A DNA stretch of 64,000 nucleotides from Promicromonospora thailandica (GTDB taxonomy: Bacteria > Actinomycetota > Actinomycetes > Actinomycetales > Cellulomonadaceae), in assembly GCF_024171955.1 (NCBI RefSeq), contig NZ_JAMTCS010000005.1:124001-188000 (forward strand), given 5' to 3'. A program made the position numbers and the translations under genes. This document shows, piece by piece, positions 1-11,008 of the stretch. The first letter of the stretch is position 1, and each line of letters begins with the position of its first letter. The notes under the pieces are model-generated. The model was given only the letters and a program-made list of their open reading frames with translations, was not told the DNA's origin and searched no databases.

Positions 1-152
1 GCAGTCGTTGCGACGACATGAACGGCGCGGAGACACCACCTCTACCATTGGGTGAGCGGAATTACCCCGTCCACCCTCTGAAAAACGACTACGGCGGCGC
101 CAAGACCCGAATAGGGATACCTGGCGCCGCCACGGAGAGACAGCGATCAAGC

Positions 153-656
153 TCAGTCGAAGTAGCCCGAGCTGCCGCAACCGACACGGCCACCACCGCC
201 GGGGTCCTCGCTCCACCTCACATGCATTGTGCTACGCGTTGTCGGACCGTACTCACCGTCCTGACTAAGACCATGGTAGGCCTGGACTTTCTTGAGAGCA
301 TTCAATGTGTCGTCACCGAAGAAGCCATCGATGCTAAAAGTGCCGCTCCACGAGATCCAGTCCCTATCGATATAGCACAACTTAATGTGCCTCTGCAGTG
401 CAGAAACGGCCGGATTTGAATAGCTCCGGTCATAAGCCAGCCAGCACGTGGTGGTCGTTCCGCGGGCCGGCATCCGGTAGTACGCACCGTCGGTGTACAC
501 CTCGCGCATGGCGTTGCACTTCTCGTAGGCAGCAGGGGCTACTGTCGCCGATGCGTTTGGCACTGCGACCGCGACCATGCCAAACATAACAGCGAAAGCG
601 AAAAAGAACGCCCCCAGCGCTGACTTCAGTGAACGAGCTCTAACTGTAGATTCCAC
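153..656 (-). CDS. Secreted peptidoglycan-binding-like small protein
   Basis: 167 aa. Residues about 13-37 form a signal peptide (basic start, long hydrophobic core, ASA cleavage site), so the product is exported. The C-terminal half (about residues 85-145) has the helix pattern ALQRHIKL ... DGFFGDDTLNALKKVQ ... YGPTTRSTM seen in PG_binding_1 domains, which hold proteins on peptidoglycan. There are several cysteines and a Gly-rich tail, but no catalytic domain. The start is a GTG with only a weak ribosome-binding site (GGGGTGGG). Base composition is clearly lower in G+C than the neighbours and rare codons such as CTA and AAA occur, which suggests transfer. It follows mfd on the same strand but is separated by an AT-rich repeat region. 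The binding fold is inferred from pattern only. Confidence 0.7.
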   Translation of the reverse strand: MESTVRARSLKSALGAFFFAFAVMFGMVAVAVPNASATVAPAAYEKCNAMREVYTDGAYYRMPARGTTTTCWLAYDRSYSNPAVSALQRHIKLCYIDRDWISWSGTFSIDGFFGDDTLNALKKVQAYHGLSQDGEYGPTTRSTMHVRWSEDPGGGGRVGCGSSGYFD

Positions 657-728
657 AGACCCACCCCAGAATCACCATGCCGACTTTTTGTCGATCCGGA
701 CCGCAAGCTTTTCCCCCGTGGAGCGGTG

Positions 729-790
729 GGTCAATATATCCGCCCTGGCGGAAATATGACGCATATTGCGGATGTCAGATATCCGCCAGG
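729..790. promoter_or_regulatory. AT-rich inverted repeat with four ATATCCGCC-like boxes
   Basis: Bases 744-760 and 774-790 form an inverted repeat (CCTGGCGGAAATATGAC against GTCAGATATCCGCCAGG, 15 of 17 pairs, 13-base loop). The half-motif ATATCCGCC/GGCGGATAT occurs in alternating orientation near 735, 747, 762 and 778. A TTGACC hexamer on the minus strand (729-734) lies just downstream. The site sits between the mfd stop and the start of the minus-strand gene at 656. It could be an operator for that gene or the mfd terminator; there is no U tract. Confidence 0.45.
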
Positions 791-831
791 GTGATTTCTG
801 AGGTTGGGTATTGACTCGCAGGCGCACCGGG

Positions 832-4431
<3,600 letters not shown>

Positions 4432-4599
4432 GGGATCTGTCCTTCGATGGCGCACGACGACGGGCCCACCACGGGCACGACCCGGGTAAGGGTCATGAGT
4501 GAGGGGCTGCGTCCAGGCTACTCCGGGCCACCGACACAGGCCGCTCGCCGTCCGGTCCGCGCACCCGGATGTCAGACCCGGCACGTACGATGACCGGCG

Positions 4600-5679
4600 A
4601 TGTTCACCCCCTCCGGATCCCCGCGCCACGCCGGTGCGCCGGGCCCGGGGCGCGACGCCGCCGTCGGGCAGCCCGCCCCTGCCCGTCTCGCCTGGCCCGA
4701 TGCCGCACGCGGCCTCGCCATCGGCCTCGTCGTGCTCTACCACGCCACCAACTGGACGTGGCAGACCGGGTACGAGGTCGGGGTGCTGCGTGAGATCAAC
4801 GAGACGCTGCGCAGCCTGCGCATGCCCCTGTTCTTCACGGTGGCCGGCATGTTCGCCGGCAAGTGGGTCGCGGCGCCGTGGTCGCGCCTGGCGCGCGGCA
4901 AGCTGCTGTTCTTCGCGTGGGTGTTCGTGCTGTGGGAGCCGATCTCGCTGGTGGTCCGGCTGCTCACGGGCTACTACCAGGTGGCCGACGCCGACTGGGG
5001 CACCCTGGGCCACGACCTCGCGTGGTCGCTGCTCGTGCCCCGCTCCGAGCTCTGGTTCCTCTGGACGCTGGCGGTGTTCTTCGTGATCGCCCGCGTCCTG
5101 CGCCGGGTCCCCGTGGTCGCCCAGCTCCTGCTGGCCGCGGCCGTGGGCGCGTGGGCGCTGGCCGGCTGGGAGCCCGAGAGCATCGCGTGGCGCGGCACCG
5201 CGCAGTTCGCGCTGTTCTTCCTGGCCGGGTTGCACCTGCGCCCCCTGCTCGAACGGTTCGCGGCGCGGATCACCTGGTACTGGGCCGCCGCCGCGGTCGC
5301 GGTCTGGCTCGCGATCCAGGTCGTCGTGCGCCAGACCGGCGTGGCCGACGTGCCCGGGTTCTACCTGCTCGCGAACGTCGCGGGCGTGCCGGCCGGCGTC
5401 GCCGTGAGCGTGCTGCTCTCCCGGGTGCCGGGCGCGCTGGGCCTGCGCTGGCTCGGCGCGCGCACGCTGCCGGTGTTCGTCACCCACACCTCGGTGGTGC
5501 TCGCGCTGCTGTCGGTCCTGTGGCGCAACGCGATCTGGATACCGGCGCCGCAGTCGCAGTGGCTGCCGGTGGCGCTCTGGGCGGCGGCGGTCGGCGTCGG
5601 CCTGCTGCTCGGCGAGCTCGCCCCGCGCCTCGGCGCCCGCTGGCTGTTCGCACCGCCCCGCCGCCTCGCAGGCCGCTGA
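4600..5679 (+). CDS. Acyltransferase family 3 membrane protein
   Basis: 359 aa, multi-pass membrane protein of the acyltransferase-3 (OafA/OpgC-like) family, which moves acyl groups onto extracytoplasmic sugars or lipids. Seen: the N-terminal signature WPDAARGLAIGLVVLYHATN, in which the His of the first membrane helix is typical of the family, the second-helix motif LRMPLFFTVAGMFAG, and about ten hydrophobic segments. A Pro/Gly/Arg-rich cytoplasmic stretch of about 30 residues precedes the first helix. It diverges from mfd. The substrate cannot be inferred from the neighbours. Downstream lies a long palindrome that could end its transcript. Confidence 0.85.
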   Translation: MFTPSGSPRHAGAPGPGRDAAVGQPAPARLAWPDAARGLAIGLVVLYHATNWTWQTGYEVGVLREINETLRSLRMPLFFTVAGMFAGKWVAAPWSRLARGKLLFFAWVFVLWEPISLVVRLLTGYYQVADADWGTLGHDLAWSLLVPRSELWFLWTLAVFFVIARVLRRVPVVAQLLLAAAVGAWALAGWEPESIAWRGTAQFALFFLAGLHLRPLLERFAARITWYWAAAAVAVWLAIQVVVRQTGVADVPGFYLLANVAGVPAGVAVSVLLSRVPGALGLRWLGARTLPVFVTHTSVVLALLSVLWRNAIWIPAPQSQWLPVALWAAAVGVGLLLGELAPRLGARWLFAPPRRLAGR

Positions 5680-5767
5680 CCGCCCGGCGCGGGGCTCCCC
5701 CGCCCGGCCCGAGCCTCGCCGACTCCCCCCGCCGGCCCTCCGCCGACTGCCGCCCGCCGCTACTCCC

Positions 5768-5829
5768 CTTCGAGACCGAGGTTGCTTCGCTTTGACGGGC
5801 CCCAAAGCGAAGCAACCTCGGTCTCGAAG
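5768..5829. repeat. 26-bp perfect palindrome in a 320-bp gene-free stretch
   Basis: Arms 5768-5793 and 5804-5829 are perfectly complementary (26 of 26), with a 10-base loop (GACGGGCCCC). The inner part of the arm reads GAGGTTGCTTCGCTTT. This lies in the gene-free interval 5680-5999. Directly after it, 5830-5875 is an almost pure purine tract (GGAGGGGGAGGGAGAGAG...). There is no U-rich tail, so it is either a U-less actinobacterial terminator for the acyltransferase gene or a mobile palindromic repeat. Nothing else is visible in the interval apart from the ribosome-binding site GGGAGG before 6000. Confidence 0.8.
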
Positions 5830-5999
5830 AGGAGGGGGAGGGAGAGAGAAGAGAGGAGGGAGGGAAGGACGGGCGGCGGCCGGCCCAGGGCGGGCCAGAA
5901 GCCACCAGGGCGACATCTACCCCGTGGGCGATATTTCCTGTTACTGTCTTTCCCTCAGCAACGGCGACGGAGCCGGGGCGAGCGCCTGCGGGAGGTCTC

Positions 6000-7619
6000 G
6001 TGCGACGCATCAGACGGACGGCCCTGCTCCTCACCGTGCTGACCGCCGTCGGCCTCGGCGCGACGGCGGCGATCACGCCGGCAGCAGCCAGCGGCACCGA
6101 CGCAGAGGTCGCCGTCACCGGCACCCCCTTCACCGACACCCGGCCCGACGGCACCGTGTACGGCCTCGTCGACGCGCACAGCCACCTGTTCATGCAGGAC
6201 GGCATGGGTGGCGCCGCCGTCTGCGGCAAGGTCTTCTCGCCGCACGGCATCGAGACGGCGCTGCGCGACTGCCCGTCGCACGAGCCCCACGGCCTGGGCG
6301 CCCTGCTGGAGAACCTGACGCGGGACGGCTCGCCGATCGGCACGCACGACACGACCGGCTGGCCCACCTTTGCTGACTGGCCGGCCCACGACTCCCTCAC
6401 GCACCAGCAGATGTACTACCGCTGGGTCGAGCGGGCGTGGCGGGGCGGGCAGCGCGTGCTGGTCAACGACCTGGTCACCAACGGCCTGCTCTGCTCGATC
6501 AACCCGGGCACCTACCAGAGCTGCGACGAGATGACCGCGATCCGCCTCCAGGCGCAGGACACCTACGACCTGCAGGCCTTCGTCGACGAGCAGCACGGCG
6601 GGCCGGGCCGGGGCTGGTTCCGGATCGTCACCACCAGCGAGCAGGCGCGGCAGGTGATCGAGGAGGGCAAGCTCGCCGTCGTGCTGGGCGTGGAGACGTC
6701 GGAGCCGTTCGGCTGCAAGCAGACCCTGCGCATCCCCGGCTGCACGCGGGCCGACATCGACGCGGGCCTCGACGAGCTCTACGACCTGGGCGTGCGGTCC
6801 ATGTACCTGTGCCACAAGTTCGACAACGCGCTGTGCGGCGTGCGGTTCGACGAGGGGTCGCTCGGCACGGTCATCAACGCGGGCCAGTTCCTCTCGACGG
6901 GCACCTGGTGGGACGCGCGCTCCTGCCCCGCCGACCGGCCGCACGACAACAACCCGGGCAACGGCGAGCTCCCGCCGGAGCTCGAGGACGACCTGCCGCC
7001 CGTGCTGCCGCTCTACCCGCCGGGCACGCTGTGCAACACGCGTGGCCTGAGCAGCCTGGGCGAGTACGCCGTGCGCGGCATGATCGAGCGCACCATGATG
7101 ATCGAGATCGACCACATGAGCGCGAAGGCCGCGGGCCGCACGCTCGAGATCCTGGAGGACGAGGACTACGCCGGCGTGCTGTCGACGCACTCCTGGATGG
7201 ACGAGTCCTACCTCGACCGGCTCTACGCGCTCGGCGGCTTCGCCACGATCTACGGGCACGCCGCCCACGAGTTCGTCGCCGAGTACGAGCGGACGGCGCC
7301 CGTGCGCGAGCGGTACGGCGCGGGGATCGGCTTCGGCTTCGACATGAACGGCTTCGGCGGCACCCCGCCGCCGCGGGCCGACGGCGCCGCGGGAGTCACC
7401 TACCCGTTCCGCTCGTTCGACGGCGGCTCGCTGCTCGACCGGCAGACGACGGGCGAGCGCACCTGGGACGTCAACGTCGACGGCGTGGCGCACTACGGAC
7501 TGGTGCCGGACTACGTGGAGGACCTGCGCCTCGTGGGCGGCCAGGGGCTGATCGACGACCTGTCCCGCGGTCCGGAGAGCTACCTGCGCACCTGGGCGGC
7601 CACGGAGGCGCACCGGTAG
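6000..7619 (+). CDS. Secreted metallo-dependent hydrolase, M19 (membrane dipeptidase)-like
   Basis: 539 aa, GTG start preceded by GGGAGG at good spacing. Residues 1-30 are a signal peptide (MRRIRRTALLLTVL ... PAAASG). The mature protein looks like an amidohydrolase-fold enzyme: YGLVDAHSHLF near residue 55 supplies the HxH metal ligands, an ETSEPFGCKQ strand carries a possible metal Glu, and IEIDHMSAKAAG, VLSTHSWMD and IGFGFDMNGFGG resemble the later metal-binding strands of peptidase M19 (renal dipeptidase-like). Several cysteines could form disulfides. It is longer than typical M19 enzymes and divergent, so the substrate is open. A strong hairpin follows (7634-7659). Confidence 0.7.
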   Translation: MRRIRRTALLLTVLTAVGLGATAAITPAAASGTDAEVAVTGTPFTDTRPDGTVYGLVDAHSHLFMQDGMGGAAVCGKVFSPHGIETALRDCPSHEPHGLGALLENLTRDGSPIGTHDTTGWPTFADWPAHDSLTHQQMYYRWVERAWRGGQRVLVNDLVTNGLLCSINPGTYQSCDEMTAIRLQAQDTYDLQAFVDEQHGGPGRGWFRIVTTSEQARQVIEEGKLAVVLGVETSEPFGCKQTLRIPGCTRADIDAGLDELYDLGVRSMYLCHKFDNALCGVRFDEGSLGTVINAGQFLSTGTWWDARSCPADRPHDNNPGNGELPPELEDDLPPVLPLYPPGTLCNTRGLSSLGEYAVRGMIERTMMIEIDHMSAKAAGRTLEILEDEDYAGVLSTHSWMDESYLDRLYALGGFATIYGHAAHEFVAEYERTAPVRERYGAGIGFGFDMNGFGGTPPPRADGAAGVTYPFRSFDGGSLLDRQTTGERTWDVNVDGVAHYGLVPDYVEDLRLVGGQGLIDDLSRGPESYLRTWAATEAHR

Positions 7620-7633
7620 CCAGGGCTCCGGCG

Positions 7634-7659
7634 GCGGGTGAACTCGGCAGTTCACCCGC
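7634..7659 (+). terminator. Hairpin after the secreted hydrolase gene
   Basis: Perfect 11-bp stem GCGGGTGAACT/AGTTCACCCGC (7634-7644 and 7649-7659) with a CGGC tetraloop, 15 bases after the stop codon. No U tract, which is common for actinobacterial terminators. Confidence 0.6.
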
Positions 7660-7691
7660 TTCCGGGCAGGTCGGTGCCGACGGCGTCGGCC

Positions 7692-7697
7692 TAGCCT
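7692..7697 (+). promoter_or_regulatory. -10 box TAGCCT for the MFS operon (leaderless)
   Basis: TAGCCT ends 7 bases before the ATG at 7705, the spacing expected if transcription starts at the start codon. No ribosome-binding site precedes the ATG. Confidence 0.45.
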
Positions 7698-7704
7698 GAA
7701 CGAC

Positions 7705-9120
7705 ATGTCAGGGCTTGTCCGCGCCGTTCCGGGAGACGCCGGACAACCGATCCGCACCGCCCCGGAGGCCACCCCGCAGACCCCCGAGCCGCGGCCGCCC
7801 CGGCGGCCGGACGCCGCACGCCGCCGCGCGGGCCGGGTGCCCTCCACCGTCGTGACGCTCGGCGTGGTGAGCTTCCTGACCGACGTCTCGTCGGAGGCCG
7901 TCACCGCGATCCTGCCGCTGTACGTCACCGCGGCGCTGGGCCTGTCCGTGGTCGCCTACGGCGTGGTCGACGGGCTCGTGCAGGGCGCCGGCGCGCTGGT
8001 CCGGGTGGCGGGCGGCTGGGTGTCCGACCGCACCGACCGGCCGAAGTGGGTGGCCGCCGTCGGGTACGGCCTGTCCGCTCTGACGCGCGTCGGCCTGCTG
8101 TTCGCCACGGGTCTGCCCGCGATCGCGAGCCTGGTCGTCACGGACCGCGTGGGCAAGGGCGTGCGGACGGCGCCCCGTGACGCCCTCATCGCCGCGGCCG
8201 CGAACCCGCGCAACCTCGGGCGGTCCTTCGGGGTGCACCGCGCGCTGGACACGGCCGGCGCGGCGCTCGGCCCGCTCCTCGCGTTCGCGGTGCTGTGGGC
8301 CATCCCCGACGGGTGGACCACGATCTTCGTCATCTCCCTCGGTGCGGCCGTGCTCGGCGTGGGCGCACTGGTGCTGCTCGTCCCGGACCTGCGGCCCCGG
8401 CAGGCCGCGTGGCTGCGCGCGCACCGCACCCGCCAGGACCGCGGGCTGCCGAAGTGCAAGGGATGCACGTGCGACGCCCCCGGCGCCGCCGCCCTGACGG
8501 CCGGCGGCCGGCCGTTCTCGTGGAGCTTCCTGCGCGGCGGCGCGACCGTGCGGCTGCTGCTGGTCGCGGGCGTCCTCGGGCTCCTGACCGTGGGCGACGG
8601 CTTCGTCTACCTCGCCCTCCAGGACCGCGACGGGTTCGCCACGCAGTGGTTCCCCCTGCTGTACGTGGGCACCAACGCCGTGTACATGCTGCTCGCCGCG
8701 CCCGCCGGCCGCCTCGCCGACCGGCTCGGCCGCGCCCGGGTGCTGGTGTGGGGCCACGCCCTGCTGGCCGGCGCCTACGTCTGCGCGGCCGCGCCGTTCT
8801 CGGGCGCGGCCACCACCGTCACCGCCCTCGTGCTGCTCGGTGCTTTCTACGCGACCACCGACGGCGTGCTCTCTGCCCTGACCAGCGCCCTCGTGCCGAC
8901 GGCGGTGCGCGGTACGGCGATCGGGACGGCCCAGACGGTCACGGCCGTGGCGCGCATGGCGGCCTCCGCCGGGTTCGGCGTGCTCTGGTACGCGACCGGG
9001 CGCGTGGACGCGCTCTGGATCGCGGCGGGCGCCCTGCTGGTCGCGGTGCCGGTCTGCGCGTACCTCGTGCGCGGCGGCCGCCTGGAGCCGGCGGCCCCGG
9101 CCGAGGAGACGACGGCGTGA
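7705..9120 (+). CDS. MFS transporter with cysteine-rich central loop
   Basis: 471 aa, major facilitator with about 12 membrane segments after a 45-residue Pro/Arg-rich cytoplasmic start. Seen: FLTDVSSEAVTAILPLYVTAALG in helix 1, the loop 2-3 signature GGWVSDRTDRPKWV and a second copy AGRLADRLGRARVLV in the C-terminal half. The central cytoplasmic loop carries CKGCTC near residues 249-254, three cysteines in six residues, which is unusual for MFS proteins and could bind a metal or a thiol ligand. Its stop codon overlaps the GTG of the next gene (GTGA), so translation is coupled with a beta-propeller protein and then a lipoprotein. Substrate unknown. Confidence 0.85.
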   Translation: MSGLVRAVPGDAGQPIRTAPEATPQTPEPRPPRRPDAARRRAGRVPSTVVTLGVVSFLTDVSSEAVTAILPLYVTAALGLSVVAYGVVDGLVQGAGALVRVAGGWVSDRTDRPKWVAAVGYGLSALTRVGLLFATGLPAIASLVVTDRVGKGVRTAPRDALIAAAANPRNLGRSFGVHRALDTAGAALGPLLAFAVLWAIPDGWTTIFVISLGAAVLGVGALVLLVPDLRPRQAAWLRAHRTRQDRGLPKCKGCTCDAPGAAALTAGGRPFSWSFLRGGATVRLLLVAGVLGLLTVGDGFVYLALQDRDGFATQWFPLLYVGTNAVYMLLAAPAGRLADRLGRARVLVWGHALLAGAYVCAAAPFSGAATTVTALVLLGAFYATTDGVLSALTSALVPTAVRGTAIGTAQTVTAVARMAASAGFGVLWYATGRVDALWIAAGALLVAVPVCAYLVRGGRLEPAAPAEETTA

Positions 9121-10184
9121 GCGCCGACGACGCCCCCGCCCGCCTCGGCGACGACCGGGCCCAGAGGTCCGTCGTCCGCCGGAGGGCCGCGTTCGCGGTG
9201 CTGACCCTCGTGGTGCTGGCCGGGACGGTCTGGTACGGCGTGTCCGAGCTCCAGCGCGCCCGCGCCGAGCAGTCCGCGCCGAGCCAGGTCGACGTGGCCG
9301 ACGGGATCCTGGACGCCCCGCACGTCCTGTTCCGCAGCACGGCGCCGGGCGACCTCTACGGTCACGCGGCCGCCGTCGCGCTCGACGACCTGTCCGGCCC
9401 GCGCGAGGTCACGTCCGTCGTCTGCGACCGGGTGTCCTCCGACGGCACGACGACGGTCTGCCTGCGCACCGACCGCGGCGTCGTCACCACCTACGAGGCC
9501 GAGGTGCTCGACGCCGCCTGGCGCACGACCGCCACGTGGCCGCTGCCCGGCATCCCCAGCCGGGCGCGCCTCTCGCCGGACGGCCTGGTAGCCACCACAG
9601 CCTTCGTGACCGGCCACTCCTACTCCCAGACGGGCTTCTCCACGGAGACGACGGTGCACCGCGTGGACGGCACCGACGTGTCCGGCAACCTGGAGGACTT
9701 CACGCTGCTGGCCGACGGCGAGCGCGTGGCTCCCGTCGACCGGAACGTGTGGGGCGTGACCTTCGTGGACGCCCGCCACTTCTACGCCACGGTGCAGTCC
9801 CGCTCGCTGGGCCACACGTGGCTCGTGCGCGGCGACCTCGAGGAGCGCACGCTCGTCACGGTGCTCGACGGCGTGGAGTGCCCCTCCCTGTCGCCCGACG
9901 GCACCCGGCTCGCGTTCAAGCACGACGCCGCGCCGGCCGGCTCGGCGACCGCCCACTGGACCCCGGCCGTGCTGGACCTGGCCTCCCTGGAGGTCACGGT
10001 GCTGGACGCCGAGGAGCGCAACGTCGACGACCAGATCACATGGCTGGACGACGCGACGCTGCTGTACGGGCTGGCCCGCGACGACGAGCCGGAGACCACC
10101 GACGTGTGGTCCCTGCCCGCCGACGGCACGGCCCCGCCCGAGGTCGCGATCCCGCAGGCCTGGTCCCCGAGCGTGGTGAGGTGA
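9117..10184 (+). CDS. Membrane-anchored TolB-like beta-propeller protein
   Basis: 355 aa, GTG start overlapping the transporter stop by four bases. One N-terminal membrane helix (about residues 22-42, AAFAVLTLVVLAGTVWYGV) anchors a large extracytoplasmic domain. Repeated blade patterns such as RARLSPDGLVATTAF, CPSLSPDGTRLAFKHD and DQITWLDDATLLYG are typical of WD40/TolB-like propellers, with the SPDG turn in at least two blades. It has no enzyme motif. The sandwich position between an MFS gene and a lipoprotein gene suggests a role as the outer-face partner of the transporter, but this is inference only. Confidence 0.75.
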   Translation: MSADDAPARLGDDRAQRSVVRRRAAFAVLTLVVLAGTVWYGVSELQRARAEQSAPSQVDVADGILDAPHVLFRSTAPGDLYGHAAAVALDDLSGPREVTSVVCDRVSSDGTTTVCLRTDRGVVTTYEAEVLDAAWRTTATWPLPGIPSRARLSPDGLVATTAFVTGHSYSQTGFSTETTVHRVDGTDVSGNLEDFTLLADGERVAPVDRNVWGVTFVDARHFYATVQSRSLGHTWLVRGDLEERTLVTVLDGVECPSLSPDGTRLAFKHDAAPAGSATAHWTPAVLDLASLEVTVLDAEERNVDDQITWLDDATLLYGLARDDEPETTDVWSLPADGTAPPEVAIPQAWSPSVVR

Positions 10185-10189
10185 GGAAC

Positions 10190-10957
10190 ATGTCCCGTCC
10201 CCGGACGACACGACGCCGCGCGGCGGCACCGCTGCTGGCCGCCGCGCTCCTGCTGGGCCCGGCCCTGACCGCGTGCACCGCGGACGACCCGGCCCAGGCC
10301 GGGAGCACCGCTCCGGGCGGCGAGTCCGCCGGCACGACGGACGACGGAGACGCCGCCGCCGGCTCCGCGGGCAACGACACCCCGGGCAGCAGCGGCACGG
10401 GTGACAGCAGCGCGGGTGACCCCGGCACGGCCGACGGCGGGAGCGACACCCGCCCGGGCGGCGACGACACCGGCGCCGACGACGACACCGGCACGGCCGA
10501 CGGCAGCGGCGGCCAGACCGGCGGCGACGGCAGCGAGGTGGTCCCGGCCGGTCCCGGGCGGGCGCCGAAGGGCGGCCTGGGCAGGGTGGAGATCCCCGCG
10601 GCGGGCCACCTGGACCGCGACCAGCCGACCGGCACCGCGGAGGGCCTCGTCGCGGGCTTCCCCGGCGACGTCGTGCTGGTCCCGGAGGACGCCACGGTGA
10701 CGTCCAGCTCGGTGACCCGGTCGGAGCGCCGCTACCAGGTGACGCTCGAGGCCTCGGTGGACGGCGCGTGCGACCCGGCGGTGCTGGACCAGCGCTCCTG
10801 GTACACGACGGGCGGCTTCACGGAGACCGACGCCGCGTCGGGCCCGGACCGCACCACCGTCGAGCTCACACGCGCCGACGGCACGGTCCGCCTGGACGCC
10901 GCCGAGGCGCGGTCGGGCTGCACCCTGATCCTCCTGGCCGCCCTCACGCCCCGCTGA
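10190..10957 (+). CDS. Lipoprotein with long acidic low-complexity linker
   Basis: 255 aa, ATG start after GTGAGGTGAGGA at the end of the previous gene (5-base gap). The signal peptide ends in LTAC, a lipobox, so the mature protein is lipid-anchored by the Cys at about residue 26. Residues about 30-120 are almost only Gly, Asp, Ser, Thr and Ala, a disordered spacer. The C-terminal ~130 residues form a small domain of unknown family with two cysteines (DGACDPAVL ... SGCTLILL). It is the third gene of the MFS/propeller operon. Confidence 0.8.
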   Translation: MSRPRTTRRRAAAPLLAAALLLGPALTACTADDPAQAGSTAPGGESAGTTDDGDAAAGSAGNDTPGSSGTGDSSAGDPGTADGGSDTRPGGDDTGADDDTGTADGSGGQTGGDGSEVVPAGPGRAPKGGLGRVEIPAAGHLDRDQPTGTAEGLVAGFPGDVVLVPEDATVTSSSVTRSERRYQVTLEASVDGACDPAVLDQRSWYTTGGFTETDAASGPDRTTVELTRADGTVRLDAAEARSGCTLILLAALTPR

Positions 10958-10960
10958 GCC

Positions 10961-11002
10961 GGGCTGACCGGCCCGGCCTCAGCGGGCCGGCCCGGTCAGC
11001 CC
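10961..11002. terminator. Bidirectional hairpin between convergent genes
   Basis: Left arm 10961-10978 (GGGCTGACCGGCCCGGCC) pairs with right arm 10985-11002 at 17 of 18 positions, with a 6-base loop. It lies between the lipoprotein stop (10957) and the convergent stop at 11009. Confidence 0.75.
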
Positions 11003-11008
11003 AGCGGG

